Source: Limosilactobacillus balticus (GTDB lineage: Bacteria > Bacillota > Bacilli > Lactobacillales > Lactobacillaceae). From it: a stretch of 64,000 nt of DNA. Shown one piece after another: positions 34,213 through 43,589 of the stretch. Numbering within the stretch: the first letter of the stretch is position 1; each line of letters opens with the position of its first letter. The notes under the pieces were generated by a model. It did no database searches. It was not told the DNA's origin and saw nothing but the letters and a program-made list of their open reading frames with translations. The translations under genes were made by a program, and so were the position numbers. Where the stretch lies: assembly GCF_014145615.1 (NCBI RefSeq), contig NZ_JACIVH010000042.1, positions 62,001 to 126,000 on the forward strand. Reading direction: 5' to 3'.

Positions 34213-34349
34213 TAAAAGAATTATTTGAGAACCTCGTATGCCTATCTTAAATCAAATCCTTTAATTCTTATGCCATTACACTTCATAATTAATACTATAC
34301 CATCGCCAACAACAATAAATAATAATCTAGCCAAAACTCAAGAAATTCT

Positions 34350-34829
34350 TTATTTATGATATGGAAGCCCGTTAATAATGGTAAAAGCACGATAAATTTG
34401 TTCGCTTAAAACCAAACGCATTAATTGATGAGGCAAGGTAAAACGTCCAAACGAGATTTGTGCATCTGCTCGTTTTAATACTGCTGGACTTAAGCCTAAC
34501 GAACCCCCGATCACAAAAGTAATATCACTGTGACCATAAGTTGTTAATTTATTGATCTCTTTTGCGAACTCTTCAGAAGATCGCTCTTTACCTTTAATCG
34601 CTAAAGCATATACATATTCACGATCTTTGATTTTATCAAGAATCCGTTCCCCTTCTTTTGCCATTACTTCATCCATTTCTGCCTGGCTTAAAGATTCAGG
34701 TGCTTTTTCATCAGGAACTTCAACAATTTCAAATTTGCAATAACGTCCAAGTCGTTTAGCATATTCCGCAATTCCTGCTTTAAAATACTTTTCTTTTAGC
34801 TTACCCACACCAATAATTTTTATATTCAA
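34350..34829 (-). CDS. rlmH: 23S rRNA (pseudouridine1915-N3)-methyltransferase RlmH
   Basis: SPOUT methyltransferase (159 aa) that methylates pseudouridine 1915 of helix 69 in 23S rRNA. The SAM-binding knot is visible as [18 protein letters not shown] with the C-terminal [24 protein letters not shown] start gives exactly the 159 residues usual for RlmH and begins [21 protein letters not shown] lies upstream. The normal position near walRK-htrA supports the call. The ORF could open 14 codons earlier, but this would run into a DnaA box region. Confidence 0.95.
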   Translation of the reverse strand: MNIKIIGVGKLKEKYFKAGIAEYAKRLGRYCKFEIVEVPDEKAPESLSQAEMDEVMAKEGERILDKIKDREYVYALAIKGKERSSEEFAKEINKLTTYGHSDITFVIGGSLGLSPAVLKRADAQISFGRFTLPHQLMRLVLSEQIYRAFTIINGLPYHK

Positions 34830-34851
34830 GATATCCACTACCTTCCACAGT

Positions 34852-35163
34852 TTATCCACAAAGTTATCCACAGGCCAGTATTATTTTTTCCTCTTTTCCC
34901 GAATGTTCGGTTAATTTTTTATTGAAAAAGCGTTTTCTTAAAAATTACTTATCCACAGTTATCTACAGGAACAACCGTTCAGCCACAATCCTTTTATCCC
35001 TTGTGCCCGTAGGCATCACCGATTAAGAAATCCAAAGAATTCCACTTATCCACAAACCAACATTTAGCTTGTGGATAAGTTTTGAACAACAAATTTTATT
35101 GATATACCAACATTTATAAAATTACTTTAAATTTACTGGTAGTTATCCACCGACTTATCCACA
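34852..35163. other. Distal DnaA-box cluster
   Basis: Six perfect TTATCCACA boxes (34852, 34864, 34949, 35046, 35155 on plus; 35070-35078 on minus) and two one-mismatch boxes (34959 TTATCTACA, 35143 TTATCCACC) lie within 312 bp, with no gene. Box density is similar to oriC itself, but this site is about 28 kb from dnaA. Titration of DnaA or control of rlmH transcription are possible roles. Confidence 0.85.
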
Positions 35164-35297
35164 AGCAATTTCACATTACTATTTTAACGTATTTCTAACT
35201 ATTTACAACACAATCTGTGGTAAATATACAACGGAATGTTACCTAGCGAATGTTATCTTCTTTAATTTTTCTTATTATTCGGAAATTTCCCATTGTC

Positions 35298-35462
35298 TTA
35301 CTTAAAGACTGTTCCGTGTTGTTCTGCTTCTCGTTGAAAATCTGCTGGAACTTTTATCCCTAATTTACAAGCCTGCTTTAAATTAAGAACCGGTTCTCCC
35401 TGATGGTAATTATTAACAGCCATCTGCCCTGGTCTTTCACCTTTCAAAATACGGGCTGCCAT
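35298..35462 (-). pseudogene. C-terminal remnant of a Trp-type ABC transporter substrate-binding protein
   Basis: The 54 codons starting MAARILKGERPGQMAVNN match the end of TrpX-like (PF04392) substrate-binding proteins, including PVLNLKQACKLGIKVP. An upstream in-frame stop lies seven codons before and there is no signal peptide or N-terminal domain, so the gene is truncated. Only the leader/attenuator and this 3' end remain. The associated permease and ATPase genes are absent from both sides. Confidence 0.65.
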
Positions 35463-35502
35463 TTTTCGGTACTTCCACTATTTATCCAGTGGAATAGAAA
35501 AA

Positions 35503-35610
35503 GCCTGTACTTGAAATCCGTACAGGCCTTATTTGTACATGATAAAGCAGCCAGTACAGATATAATCTGTGAATAAATCCAGGCCATATCTGTACTACAG
35601 CTTCCCTGAG
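35503..35610 (-). promoter_or_regulatory. Attenuator-like hairpins upstream of the transporter remnant
   Basis: On the minus strand: hairpin AGTACAGATA...TATCTGTACT (arms 35596-35587 and 35562-35553), then a terminator stem GCCTGTAC/GTACAGGC (arms 35527-35520 and 35510-35503) followed by TTTTTCT. The 3' arm of the first hairpin can instead pair with the 3' arm of the terminator (TCTGTACTGG with AAGTACAGG), giving mutually exclusive structures. Confidence 0.7.
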
Positions 35611-35658
35611 TTATCGGCTTTGCCAACTATGATTTAATTGAAAAGTTTGATAACTCAT
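35611..35658 (-). CDS. Leader peptide (15 aa) with a Trp codon
   Basis: Tiny ORF MSYQTFQLNHSWQSR with GAGGAG 8 nt before its ATG. The Trp codon lies three codons before the stop. The start region (TGAGTTATC) can pair with the stop region (GATAACTCA), so ribosome position would decide hairpin formation. It leads into terminator/antiterminator stems and then a TrpX-like remnant, consistent with tryptophan-sensing attenuation of a lost transporter. A possible promoter is TTGATT-16-TATCAT just upstream. Confidence 0.6.
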   Translation of the reverse strand: MSYQTFQLNHSWQSR

Positions 35659-35718
35659 TTGCTTTACTCCTCTAAACAAATTATGTTCCTTTTAATGATA
35701 AAAGTATTTAATTTTTAA

Positions 35719-36216
35719 TCAAGCGTACTGGTGGGCAATCTTTCCACAAACAGCCGCCACAATCGCCGCAAGAATATCATCAATAAATGTATTTACATGA
35801 ACCTTATCATGGTCAAACTTGGCAATAATCCCACTCTTAACCCGGTCAAAGTAACCGAAGTTTGTCGTGCCAATTGTTCCATAAATATTAGCAATTTGTA
35901 ACGCGAGGGTTTCATCTACCCCAAACACCCCAGCATCATTTCTTATAATACCTGCTAAAGGTTCATCTACTTTTCCTTCTTCGGTTAACCGATCAAGTTC
36001 AAGTGCTACCATTGCACTATTTAGTAATTCCCGCTTATGCATCGTATCAATTAAGAACTTTTGACATATTTCTAACGTCAAATCTGGCTCAAAGCTCTTT
36101 TGCGTCTCATACACAATCTTCGCAAGCTCTTCTAAGTTTACTCCGCGTTCTTCTAAACGATGTACTACAAATTCATATGCCTTTGTATCTGGGTATTTAA
36201 ACCGTGGATTATTCAT
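35719..36216 (-). CDS. Phosphatidylglycerophosphatase A-like protein
   Basis: 165-residue PgpA/YutG-family protein. Conserved acidic and His pieces are visible (FGYFDRVKSGIIAKFDHD, VNTFIDDILAAIVAA). Family members dephosphorylate phosphatidylglycerophosphate to give phosphatidylglycerol. The chosen ATG lies 11 nt after AAAGGA; an upstream ATG abuts that site. The protein is short and mostly soluble, as in the Gram-positive branch whose exact substrate is not established. It sits between htrA and the transporter remnant. Confidence 0.75.
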   Translation of the reverse strand: MNNPRFKYPDTKAYEFVVHRLEERGVNLEELAKIVYETQKSFEPDLTLEICQKFLIDTMHKRELLNSAMVALELDRLTEEGKVDEPLAGIIRNDAGVFGVDETLALQIANIYGTIGTTNFGYFDRVKSGIIAKFDHDKVHVNTFIDDILAAIVAAVCGKIAHQYA

Positions 36217-36283
36217 TTTACCCACCATCCTTTATATTGATAACTAATATTATACCCCTTTTAATTAAGAGGCTTTTAATGAA

Positions 36284-36312
36284 AAAAGATCAGGAATGTT
36301 CATCCCGATCTT
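36284..36312 (-). terminator. Terminator after htrA
   Basis: Stem AAGATCAGG with CCCGATCTT (imperfect), followed on the minus strand by TTTTCATT, directly after the htrA stop. Confidence 0.65.
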
Positions 36313-36318
36313 AATTCA

Positions 36319-37605
36319 TTAATTATTATCTTGCTGCGAGTCATCAGTTGAAGTTGATGTTGTATCAGCACTCTTGGTTAAATGCAATGTTGCGGTATGC
36401 TGCTGGCCATCACGGTAGTAAGTTACTTTAGCATTTTGACCAACCTTGTATTTATACAAGGCCGCCTTTAATGAACCCGCATCTGTAACTTGAGTATCAC
36501 CAAGCTTTGTAATGACATCATACTTTTTCAATCCAGCAGTATCAGCAACTGAACCACTATTTACATCCATAATCACTACCCCTTTGCTTACGCTTGTTGG
36601 TAGTTTTAAGACTGATTGCTGTTGATCTGAAGTAACATTGCTAAGATCCACCATACTAATTCCGAGTGATGGACGGGTTATTTTACCATTTTTAATTAAC
36701 TGGTTAATAATTGTCACAACTTCATTACTTGGAATGGCAAAACCAATTCCCTCAACTGAAGAGCCTTGTGTATCAGAAGCAAGTTTCATTGAATTAATTC
36801 CGATAACTTGACCTGCCATATTAATTAATGGACCACCTGAATTACCGGAGTTAATAGCGGCGTCTGTTTGGATAACCGATGTCAAAGTGCCATCAGTACC
36901 GGCTTTTAATGTCCGATCTTTTGCAGAAATAATTCCCTTCGTTACTGTATTAGCATATTCACTTCCCATTGGTGAACCGATTGCTAGCACATCCTGACCA
37001 GGAACAATCGAATTAGAATTACCAAAGGATGCAACTGCCTTAACATTTGTAGCGTTAATCTTCAATACAGCTAAGTCAGTTGCAGAATCAGCCCCAACTA
37101 AATCAGCATTAACTTTTTTACCATTGCTTAGAATTACTTGGAGCGCGTTTGAACCTTTGACAACGTGGTTATTAGTTACAACATAAGCCGAATTTCCACT
37201 CTTCTTGTAAATAACTCCTGATCCTTCACTAGCTGTTTCTAATTTATTATCGCTAGAAGAATCACTGCTGCTGCTTCCGTTACTACTGTTGCCATAACCA
37301 AAAATCCCTAGAGTCCCACTTGATTGCTGAACTTTTTGTTTATTAATAACACTAACAACGGCTCCTTGAACGGACTTATAAGCTTGGGATGCCTCTCCGT
37401 TTAAGTCGGCCTTATTCTTATTAACCTTCGTACCACCAGACTTATTAGATCCAGCTGGAACTCGTGTACTTGTTACTTCTTCATGGTGTTGTACCAGGTT
37501 ATTAATTCCTAAGGCAATTCCACCACCAATAAGACCAGCAAATAAGCCGACAATAATTACGCCTAGCCACAAACGATCTTTAAAAGCTTGTTTTATCCTA
37601 TTCAT
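36319..37605 (-). CDS. htrA: HtrA/DegP-family surface serine protease
   Basis: 428-residue membrane-anchored protease/chaperone for misfolded exported proteins. One N-terminal helix (about 14-36) is followed by a linker. The trypsin-like domain carries the catalytic His in VTNNHVVKGS, Asp in ATDLAVLKI and Ser in NSGNSGGPLINM. One PDZ domain (about 330-410) is present, and the end is Asp/Ser-rich. The ATG after GGAGGGTTTAATTG was chosen over an adjacent TTG. It follows walJ in the usual walRKHIJ-htrA order, so the operon may extend to it. Confidence 0.95.
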   Translation of the reverse strand: MNRIKQAFKDRLWLGVIIVGLFAGLIGGGIALGINNLVQHHEEVTSTRVPAGSNKSGGTKVNKNKADLNGEASQAYKSVQGAVVSVINKQKVQQSSGTLGIFGYGNSSNGSSSSDSSSDNKLETASEGSGVIYKKSGNSAYVVTNNHVVKGSNALQVILSNGKKVNADLVGADSATDLAVLKINATNVKAVASFGNSNSIVPGQDVLAIGSPMGSEYANTVTKGIISAKDRTLKAGTDGTLTSVIQTDAAINSGNSGGPLINMAGQVIGINSMKLASDTQGSSVEGIGFAIPSNEVVTIINQLIKNGKITRPSLGISMVDLSNVTSDQQQSVLKLPTSVSKGVVIMDVNSGSVADTAGLKKYDVITKLGDTQVTDAGSLKAALYKYKVGQNAKVTYYRDGQQHTATLHLTKSADTTSTSTDDSQQDNN

Positions 37606-37708
37606 CAATTAAACCCTCCACTAAGTTAAAGAATCACTATCTTCAAATTACAATTTAAATATGAAAAATCATTGAATAAAGTCGATAAAAACCGTGATAT
37701 CTCTTTTA

Positions 37709-38515
37709 TTATAACGTCATTAGCTTGCTTGGTTCTTCTGGTTCAGCATCTTGCAATTTAAAATCATGATCAACACCAAAGTCATGCTGCTCCATTAAAC
37801 TTGCAACTGTTAAATGGGCTAGTGAGCGCATGTTGTTATGTTGACTACGGTGACCAAGGAAAATCTCTTTGGTTCGCCGGCCAACAACACTCATCAATGC
37901 ATCCGCACCTTCTTCATTGGAAAGGTGGCCCTCATCCCCCAAGATCCGCTGTTTTAATGGCCATGAATAAGGACCCATCCGCAGCATTTCTGTATCATGA
38001 TTGCATTCCATTACATAAGCATCTGCATTTCGAATAGTTCCCTCAACTCGATCAGAAACATAACCAGTATCCGTAATAATACAGAAAGTCTTATTATTGT
38101 GGTGAACTTGGTAAAATTGTGGTTGCGCCGCGTCATGGGATACCGCAAAACTTTCAATATCCATATCTCCCAAGTCCTTAACAGTATTTGGTGCGATAAT
38201 ATGCTTTTGTGCTAATGGGATTTTACCAACTTTATTAGCCATTGCCTGCCAGGTACCTTCATTGGCATAAACATCCATCCCATAACGGCGTGCCAAGACA
38301 CCAACACCATGCGTATGATCACTGTGTTCATGTGTTACAAAAATTGCATCGACATCCTTTAATGATCGATCAATCTTCTTCATTAAATTTTCAATTCGCT
38401 TTCCACTTAAACCAGCATCAATTAAGATTCGGTGGTTGCGCGTTTCCAAATAAGTTACATTCCCTGTACTTCCGCTCGCAAGTACACTATAACGTAATGG
38501 ATCCGTTTCTGTCAC
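37709..38515 (-). CDS. walJ: WalJ/YycJ metallo-beta-lactamase-fold hydrolase
   Basis: 268-residue MBL-fold protein with the metal-binding motif THEHSDHTHGVG, a second ligand pair in FAVSHDAAQP and TDTGYVSD, and a final His in LGHRSQHNNMRSL. It is the YycJ component of the WalRK operon; a nuclease activity linked to replication or repair has been proposed for the family. Start ATG has GGAGGAACTTTAAGTG upstream and follows walI by 17 bp. Cytosolic. Confidence 0.93.
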   Translation of the reverse strand: MTETDPLRYSVLASGSTGNVTYLETRNHRILIDAGLSGKRIENLMKKIDRSLKDVDAIFVTHEHSDHTHGVGVLARRYGMDVYANEGTWQAMANKVGKIPLAQKHIIAPNTVKDLGDMDIESFAVSHDAAQPQFYQVHHNNKTFCIITDTGYVSDRVEGTIRNADAYVMECNHDTEMLRMGPYSWPLKQRILGDEGHLSNEEGADALMSVVGRRTKEIFLGHRSQHNNMRSLAHLTVASLMEQHDFGVDHDFKLQDAEPEEPSKLMTL

Positions 38516-38532
38516 TTAAAGTTCCTCCTCAA

Positions 38533-39375
38533 TTACTTATTATTTAACGAGTTCGTATTTACACTATCTGGTGTTTCCTTCATAACTGTACTATTAAATG
38601 CGTTAACTTGTAATTGTTGAATTGCTCCTGAGTTTTTAGTCTTGATTTCAACAGTCCACGTTGGCACATAAACTGCTTTATCATCAGTAGTAGTGTTAAG
38701 GAGCTTAGAATAACTTAGTACCGACCACCTAATGCGGGAGTTATTAGGAATCTGATTATGTTTATACAACCATGTAATCGCTCGGCGCTGGCTAATCGTA
38801 TTTGACCGTTGCCGGAGGATTTCAACATCTTGCAAGTAAGTCTGCGTATAACCTGTTATCTCATGGTCAGAGTTTATTCGAAAACGAATTTGCCCATCAT
38901 TTGAAAATAGTGGCTTTCCTTCTAGCATTTGCGTATAAACAAGGGTATTTTTATCAGATAATTCCTTGTTATAGCGATAATGATTTCCCAAGCTTACCAT
39001 TTTTTTATTTTTTAATAGGCGATCGACCCGCCGAATATTATTACTTTCAGTGATTTTAATTGGCTTATCAAACTCACTAGTCAATGTTCCTGAAGAAAGG
39101 CGAAAGTTTTGATTACGTAATTTTCCGGTTTCCTGCTCTAGGACTCCACCATCAGATGATTTTTTCCCAGCAATATAATATCCGGTTTGCTGCTTGTTAG
39201 AAAGGTCGCCATAACTAATCGAGTCATTGCGCATTTCTTTTAACACTGTTGATTGGCGATTTTGCTGACCATTAGAAACTGTAAATCTAGTTTCTAAGAT
39301 TAATGAACTTCCAACAAAGATATCAAAAAGTAAAAAGGCAAGGATAAAGATCCACTGAATACGTTTAAAATTCAT
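38533..39375 (-). CDS. walI: WalI/YycI regulator of the WalK kinase
   Basis: 280-residue protein with one N-terminal membrane helix (about 9-27, IFILAFLLFDIFVG) and an extracellular beta-rich domain. In bacilli YycI and YycH bind WalK through their helices and restrain its activity. Sequence conservation is low, so the call rests on helix topology, length and position between walH and walJ. The ATG lies 12 bp after walH stops, with GGAGGGTTAAAGA upstream. Confidence 0.9.
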   Translation of the reverse strand: MNFKRIQWIFILAFLLFDIFVGSSLILETRFTVSNGQQNRQSTVLKEMRNDSISYGDLSNKQQTGYYIAGKKSSDGGVLEQETGKLRNQNFRLSSGTLTSEFDKPIKITESNNIRRVDRLLKNKKMVSLGNHYRYNKELSDKNTLVYTQMLEGKPLFSNDGQIRFRINSDHEITGYTQTYLQDVEILRQRSNTISQRRAITWLYKHNQIPNNSRIRWSVLSYSKLLNTTTDDKAVYVPTWTVEIKTKNSGAIQQLQVNAFNSTVMKETPDSVNTNSLNNK

Positions 39376-39387
39376 TCTTTAACCCTC

Positions 39388-40683
39388 CTACTTTTCTAAC
39401 TCGGTATATTCAACCCAGTGGCCGCGATACTTAATAAAGTATGTTGGTACTAGCTTTACAACATGACTATCTTTATCAGTTTTCCAAATATATCCGACAC
39501 GCAAGTCCTTTATGTCACGCATCCGGTTAGTTGCATGTAATTGGTTAATCACATCTGCGCTTGATGGGAGTTTAACCATCTGGTGGTCAATTGGTAATGG
39601 CACTTGAAGGCTATAAAGACTTAGCCAGAAACGTTCATTACCACCGCTTGTAGATTCAAGGGTTACTTCCCCATAACCATCGCTATTAAAAATTGGAAAG
39701 CTATTAACATAAGCACGATAGTTTAACCGTCGACCATGCTCACTTACCTCATCATAGCGTAAATTATCAAGCGGGATTCCAATTGTCGTCAACTTATTAT
39801 AGAAGTGAGGAAAAATCTGGCTTGTCGATTCTCGATCGTCCTTACTAAGATAGTTTTCGTATTTAAGAGTTCCATCTTGACGATTAAATATCAGCCGACG
39901 ATTGGTTCCATCCGTATAGGTAGTCTCGTTGCCATTCCGATTTGCCGTAATTGTTGTGTGCTGGTTAGTACTCATTAGACTAGCACTAAGGGTATCAATA
40001 TTTTGCGTAGTGATTTGATATCCTAGTGCTGGTAGTTCAAAGGATCGCGGATACATCATTACTGCTACCCCATTAATAATCTTATGGTCAACCGGGATCT
40101 GGTCCATTGACTTTAAGAGCTGCCGAATATGGTTGAATTTTCCTTGCTCTACCCGTACTCGGTATACACTATAATGATGGTCACCAAGTAAGTAAATCTC
40201 ATGTTGCCCGTTTAATGGGATAACAATATGGTTAATTTGATTAACCCGGTCAGTATCAATTGACTGAGAAAAGGTTTCATTGAAAACTGAACTTGGTACC
40301 TCATCAGGATATGTCAGCATTAACGAGTTCCGTCGCCGCAAATAGCTCAAGTAAACATCACTATTATTTTGTTTGACAACATTTGTCCGACCTAATTTCC
40401 AATCCTCTAATTCTTTTTTCACACTCAGAATTAAATTAGCTTTAGGACTATAAAGTTGATTCTGAGTTCCCTTTTTATTCGTCTCAACTGCTTTGGTTGG
40501 AAGATAAACATCTCCCATTGATTGTGGCGTATATTGTTGAGATTGATTATTATTGAAATTTTCGTGTCGTGCTCCCTCAAAAGGAAATGGGTTGGTCCAG
40601 ACAATCCATGAAATGAATAAACTAAGAAGCACAACAACCGTTAAGGCGATTGCTTGCCAATTACTTTTCAGTTTCTTCATCAT
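39388..40683 (-). CDS. walH: WalH/YycH regulator of the WalK kinase
   Basis: 431-residue single-pass membrane protein (helix about 12-30, AIALTVVVLLSLFISWIVW) with a large extracellular region, as in YycH. It overlaps the end of walK by 23 bp, so translation is coupled. Two consecutive ATGs exist at 40683 and 40680; GAGGAAG lies 6 and 9 nt upstream, respectively, and the first is listed. The frame extends another nine codons without a ribosome site. It acts with WalI on WalK. Confidence 0.9.
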   Translation of the reverse strand: MMKKLKSNWQAIALTVVVLLSLFISWIVWTNPFPFEGARHENFNNNQSQQYTPQSMGDVYLPTKAVETNKKGTQNQLYSPKANLILSVKKELEDWKLGRTNVVKQNNSDVYLSYLRRRNSLMLTYPDEVPSSVFNETFSQSIDTDRVNQINHIVIPLNGQHEIYLLGDHHYSVYRVRVEQGKFNHIRQLLKSMDQIPVDHKIINGVAVMMYPRSFELPALGYQITTQNIDTLSASLMSTNQHTTITANRNGNETTYTDGTNRRLIFNRQDGTLKYENYLSKDDRESTSQIFPHFYNKLTTIGIPLDNLRYDEVSEHGRRLNYRAYVNSFPIFNSDGYGEVTLESTSGGNERFWLSLYSLQVPLPIDHQMVKLPSSADVINQLHATNRMRDIKDLRVGYIWKTDKDSHVVKLVPTYFIKYRGHWVEYTELEK

Positions 40684-42526
40684 CCCAGTCTTCCTCCTCA
40701 TAAGGTACATATGGCAAGGAAATATAGAATGTTGAACCCTTGCCTTCTACACTATCAACCCAAATTTGTCCACCAAGCATATTGATAACTTCCTTGGAAA
40801 TAGCTAATCCCAGACCTGTACCTCCTTGCTTCCGGCTTCTTGCCTTATCAACGCGGAAGAACCGATCAAAGATACGCCCAAGATCTTTTCGTGGAATACC
40901 TAGGCCTTGGTCAGAAATACTTAAAATCACATGATTATGCGTCTCCAGTAAGCGTGTTGTAATCACACCCCCGTCTGGAGAATATTTAATCGCATTATTC
41001 ATAATATTATCAATTACCTGGGTAAACTTATCGGTATCAATCTCAACCCATAAATCTTTCTTAGTAAAGTATCGTTCAATCGTATATTTTTTCTTTTTGG
41101 GATCTTCTTCTTTTTTAATAATCATATCGAAACGATCCAAAATGTAGTTAAATAACTCATTAATATTTACGTATTCCAGATTGAGTTTCGTTGTCCCTGC
41201 ATCCATCCGCGATAAACTTAACAAGTCATTGATCATCCGAATCATCCGGTCTGTTTCATCTTGGACAACTTTTAAGAACTTGGGAGCAATTTCTTTATCT
41301 TGCCAAGCACCATCACTTAATGCTTCGACATAGCTTCGGACACTTGTTAATGGGGTTCGCAATTCATGCGAGACGTTTGAAACAAATTGCTTCCGTTCAC
41401 GTTCTTCTTTTTGTTGGCTCGTTACGTCATGAAGGACACAGACAAGCCCACTGACAAAGCCAGATTCACGTTGAATTGGCGAGAAGTATGCGTTTAAGAT
41501 CAAATTATTGCCAGAATTTGACATATCAATAATCATCTCGCGTTGTTCCCCATTTACTAGTTGCCGAACGGTATAGTCATGACGAATATCCAACACATCA
41601 ATGATTGACTTACCAATTAAATCATCTTCATTTTCGACACCTAATAACTGTAACGCCATATTATTTACAATTGTCACATTCCCTCGACGATCAGTAGCTA
41701 AAACCCCATCTGACATATGGGACAAAATGCTATCAAGCCTCCGTCGCTCAGAATCGCTCGACTCCTGTGCCTCTTCAACCCGGACAGAAAGATTATTAAC
41801 TGCCCCTGCTAATTGTCCTAACTCGTCATTTCCCAATACTTTTACTTGGCCAGAGTAATCTCCCCGCGCAATCCGTAATGTTTGTTTCCTCATTTCTTCA
41901 ATTGGTCGGGTAATTTCCTGGGAAATAATAATTGCCAAGATCAAGCTCAAGACAATGGTAATCATCGCCGCAGATAGGTATACCAAAGTAATATTATTAA
42001 TATTAGAGTAGACACTTTCTAGACTAGCTCGCAGGTAAACAGCTCCGACAACATTATTATTACTGTTATCCACGAGGGGAATAACATTTACATAATAGCG
42101 CGTGTGATTTGAATTATCGTACAAATTTTCGGTATGTGACCTATTATTTAATAAAGTTGCTTTGATAGCTTGATCAGTTGTTTTTTGACCGATTGCACTC
42201 CGATTATCAGCGTTACTGGTTCCCCGCACAATACTCTTACTATCAACCACCCGAATTTCAGAAATATTATTATTATTAACTTCTGAAAGAATTTGGTTAA
42301 TTTGTTTGTTTGCTTTTTTAGTATTTGATCGTGATAACTGCTCTGCTAAAGAATTATCAACATAAGACGGTAACTCAATGGTTTGCTTAAACGTATTAAG
42401 GTTCTGATGCTCTAATTGACGCACAAAAACCGCCCCAACACATTCAAGTGTTAACATCAAAATTAACACGAATACGAGAGCGATTTTAAAGCGAATCGAT
42501 TGATAAAATTTTAACTTGCTGTTCAC
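40661..42526 (-). CDS. walK: WalK essential sensor histidine kinase
   Basis: 621-residue membrane kinase controlling cell-wall metabolism. Order of domains: helix 1 (about 11-33), extracellular PAS-like sensor (about 35-180), helix 2 (about 181-203), HAMP (about 204-256), cytosolic PAS (about 260-370), HisKA with FVSNVSHELRTPLTSV, then HATPase with NIMNNAIKYSPDGG, DQGLGIPRKD and GTGLGLAI. All catalytic boxes are intact. It starts 13 bp after walR. This two-component system is typically essential in Firmicutes. Confidence 0.97.
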   Translation of the reverse strand: MNSKLKFYQSIRFKIALVFVLILMLTLECVGAVFVRQLEHQNLNTFKQTIELPSYVDNSLAEQLSRSNTKKANKQINQILSEVNNNNISEIRVVDSKSIVRGTSNADNRSAIGQKTTDQAIKATLLNNRSHTENLYDNSNHTRYYVNVIPLVDNSNNNVVGAVYLRASLESVYSNINNITLVYLSAAMITIVLSLILAIIISQEITRPIEEMRKQTLRIARGDYSGQVKVLGNDELGQLAGAVNNLSVRVEEAQESSDSERRRLDSILSHMSDGVLATDRRGNVTIVNNMALQLLGVENEDDLIGKSIIDVLDIRHDYTVRQLVNGEQREMIIDMSNSGNNLILNAYFSPIQRESGFVSGLVCVLHDVTSQQKEERERKQFVSNVSHELRTPLTSVRSYVEALSDGAWQDKEIAPKFLKVVQDETDRMIRMINDLLSLSRMDAGTTKLNLEYVNINELFNYILDRFDMIIKKEEDPKKKKYTIERYFTKKDLWVEIDTDKFTQVIDNIMNNAIKYSPDGGVITTRLLETHNHVILSISDQGLGIPRKDLGRIFDRFFRVDKARSRKQGGTGLGLAISKEVINMLGGQIWVDSVEGKGSTFYISLPYVPYEEEDWDDEETEK

Positions 42527-42539
42527 AATGGTTCAGCCT

Positions 42540-43247
42540 CTAATTCTGATCAGGATTTGCTAGGTAATAGCCAACACCACGCCGGGTAATTAACCATTGT
42601 GGGTGACTCGGGTTATCTTCAATCTTTTCACGAAGTCGGCGAACGGTCACATCAACTGTCCGTACATCTCCAAAATAGTCATAACCCCATACAGTTTGAA
42701 GAAGGTGTTCACGGTTAATGACTTGTCCAATATGTTGAGCTAGATAATGGAGAAGCTCAAATTCACGATGCGTTAAATTGATATTTTCGCCCCGCTTAGT
42801 TACTGTGTAGGCTTCAGGATGAATCGTAAGGTCACCGATTTGGATATCAGTATTATTTTCTTCTTCTGCTGGTGCCTTTATAGTTGCTTGACGCCGTAAA
42901 TTAGCTTTGACTCGTGCCACTAGTTCGCGGTTAGAGAATGGCTTAGTAACATAATCATCGGCCCCAAGTTCAAGACCTAGCACCTTATCTAGTTCAGAAT
43001 CTTTAGCGGTTACCATAATAATCGGCATGGTATGCTTAGCCCGCACCCGCTTGGCTACTTCAAGTCCATCGATCTTCGGCAACATCAGATCGAGAATAAT
43101 TAAATCAGGATTTTCTGTTGCAACTTGTTCTAAAGCTGCTTCGCCATCATAGGCTACGACAACCTCATATCCTTCTTTTTCAAGATTAAATTTGATGATA
43201 TCAGAAATTGGTTTTTCATCATCAACAACTAAAATTTTCTTTGCCAT
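42540..43247 (-). CDS. walR: WalR essential response regulator
   Basis: 235-residue OmpR-family regulator. The receiver has phospho-Asp in [13 protein letters not shown] and the switch Lys in [10 protein letters not shown]. The winged-helix end includes [14 protein letters not shown] and [21 protein letters not shown]. It directs autolysin and wall genes. It is first in the walRKHIJ operon; AGGGAATCATTGAT precedes the ATG. No strong promoter was recognised in the 120 bp upstream. Confidence 0.97.
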   Translation of the reverse strand: MAKKILVVDDEKPISDIIKFNLEKEGYEVVVAYDGEAALEQVATENPDLIILDLMLPKIDGLEVAKRVRAKHTMPIIMVTAKDSELDKVLGLELGADDYVTKPFSNRELVARVKANLRRQATIKAPAEEENNTDIQIGDLTIHPEAYTVTKRGENINLTHREFELLHYLAQHIGQVINREHLLQTVWGYDYFGDVRTVDVTVRRLREKIEDNPSHPQWLITRRGVGYYLANPDQN

Positions 43248-43368
43248 ATCAATGATTCCCTCCGTTGGGTTAATTGATTAATTACTTTAAATCTGCTATA
43301 TATCAGTGCCTCTATTATAGCACAGGGAAAAGTTCCATAAATATTTTCTAAAAACTTATGAAAAATAT

Positions 43369-43397
43369 TTGACATTTGATCAATAACAAGTTAAACT
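43369..43397 (+). promoter_or_regulatory. tRNA-Lys promoter (copy 1)
   Basis: -35 TTGACA (43369-43374), 17-bp spacer, -10 TAAACT (43392-43397), 26 bp before the tRNA. Confidence 0.7.
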
Positions 43398-43422
43398 GTT
43401 TAAGTATTCTGTTAAAGGATAT

Positions 43423-43495
43423 GGGCAGTTAGCTCAGCTGGCAGAGCAACGGACTCTTAATCCGTGGGTCCAGGGTTCGATCCCCTGACTGCCCA
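43423..43495 (+). tRNA. tRNA-Lys (anticodon CUU), copy 1
   Basis: A 73-nt cloverleaf: acceptor GGGCAGT/ACTGCCC, D-arm AGCTCAGCTGGCAGAGC, anticodon arm ACGGA-CTCTTAA-TCCGT, T-arm GGGTTCGATCCC. CCA is not encoded (ATCA follows). Identical to the copy at 45983-46055. Confidence 0.97.
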
Positions 43496-43507
43496 TCAGA
43501 GGTTTAC

Positions 43508-43538
43508 AGCGACTGAGATTTTATCTCAGTCGCTTTTT
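43508..43538 (+). terminator. Terminator after tRNA-Lys copy 1
   Basis: Perfect stem AGCGACTGAGA/TCTCAGTCGCT followed by TTTTTT. Confidence 0.9.
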
Positions 43539-43552
43539 TCATACTTAAAATA

Positions 43553-43586
43553 AAGACTGCGGAAATCTCATCTTTTCGCAGTCCTT
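43553..43586 (-). terminator. Terminator of the ABC exporter
   Basis: Stem AAGGACTGCG with CGCAGTCTT (one wobble) around a long loop, just after the exporter stop; the minus strand continues TATTTTAAG. Confidence 0.7.
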
Positions 43587-43589
43587 ATT

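Noticed and set aside
34852-35163. DnaA-box cluster as a second replication origin
   Set aside because: No initiator gene or clear unwinding element accompanies it; titration or regulation is the simpler reading.
35444-35626. 60-codon open frame over the transporter-leader region
   Set aside because: It has no ribosome site and runs through the attenuator hairpins; the short leader ORF and the TrpX-like remnant in other frames explain the region better.
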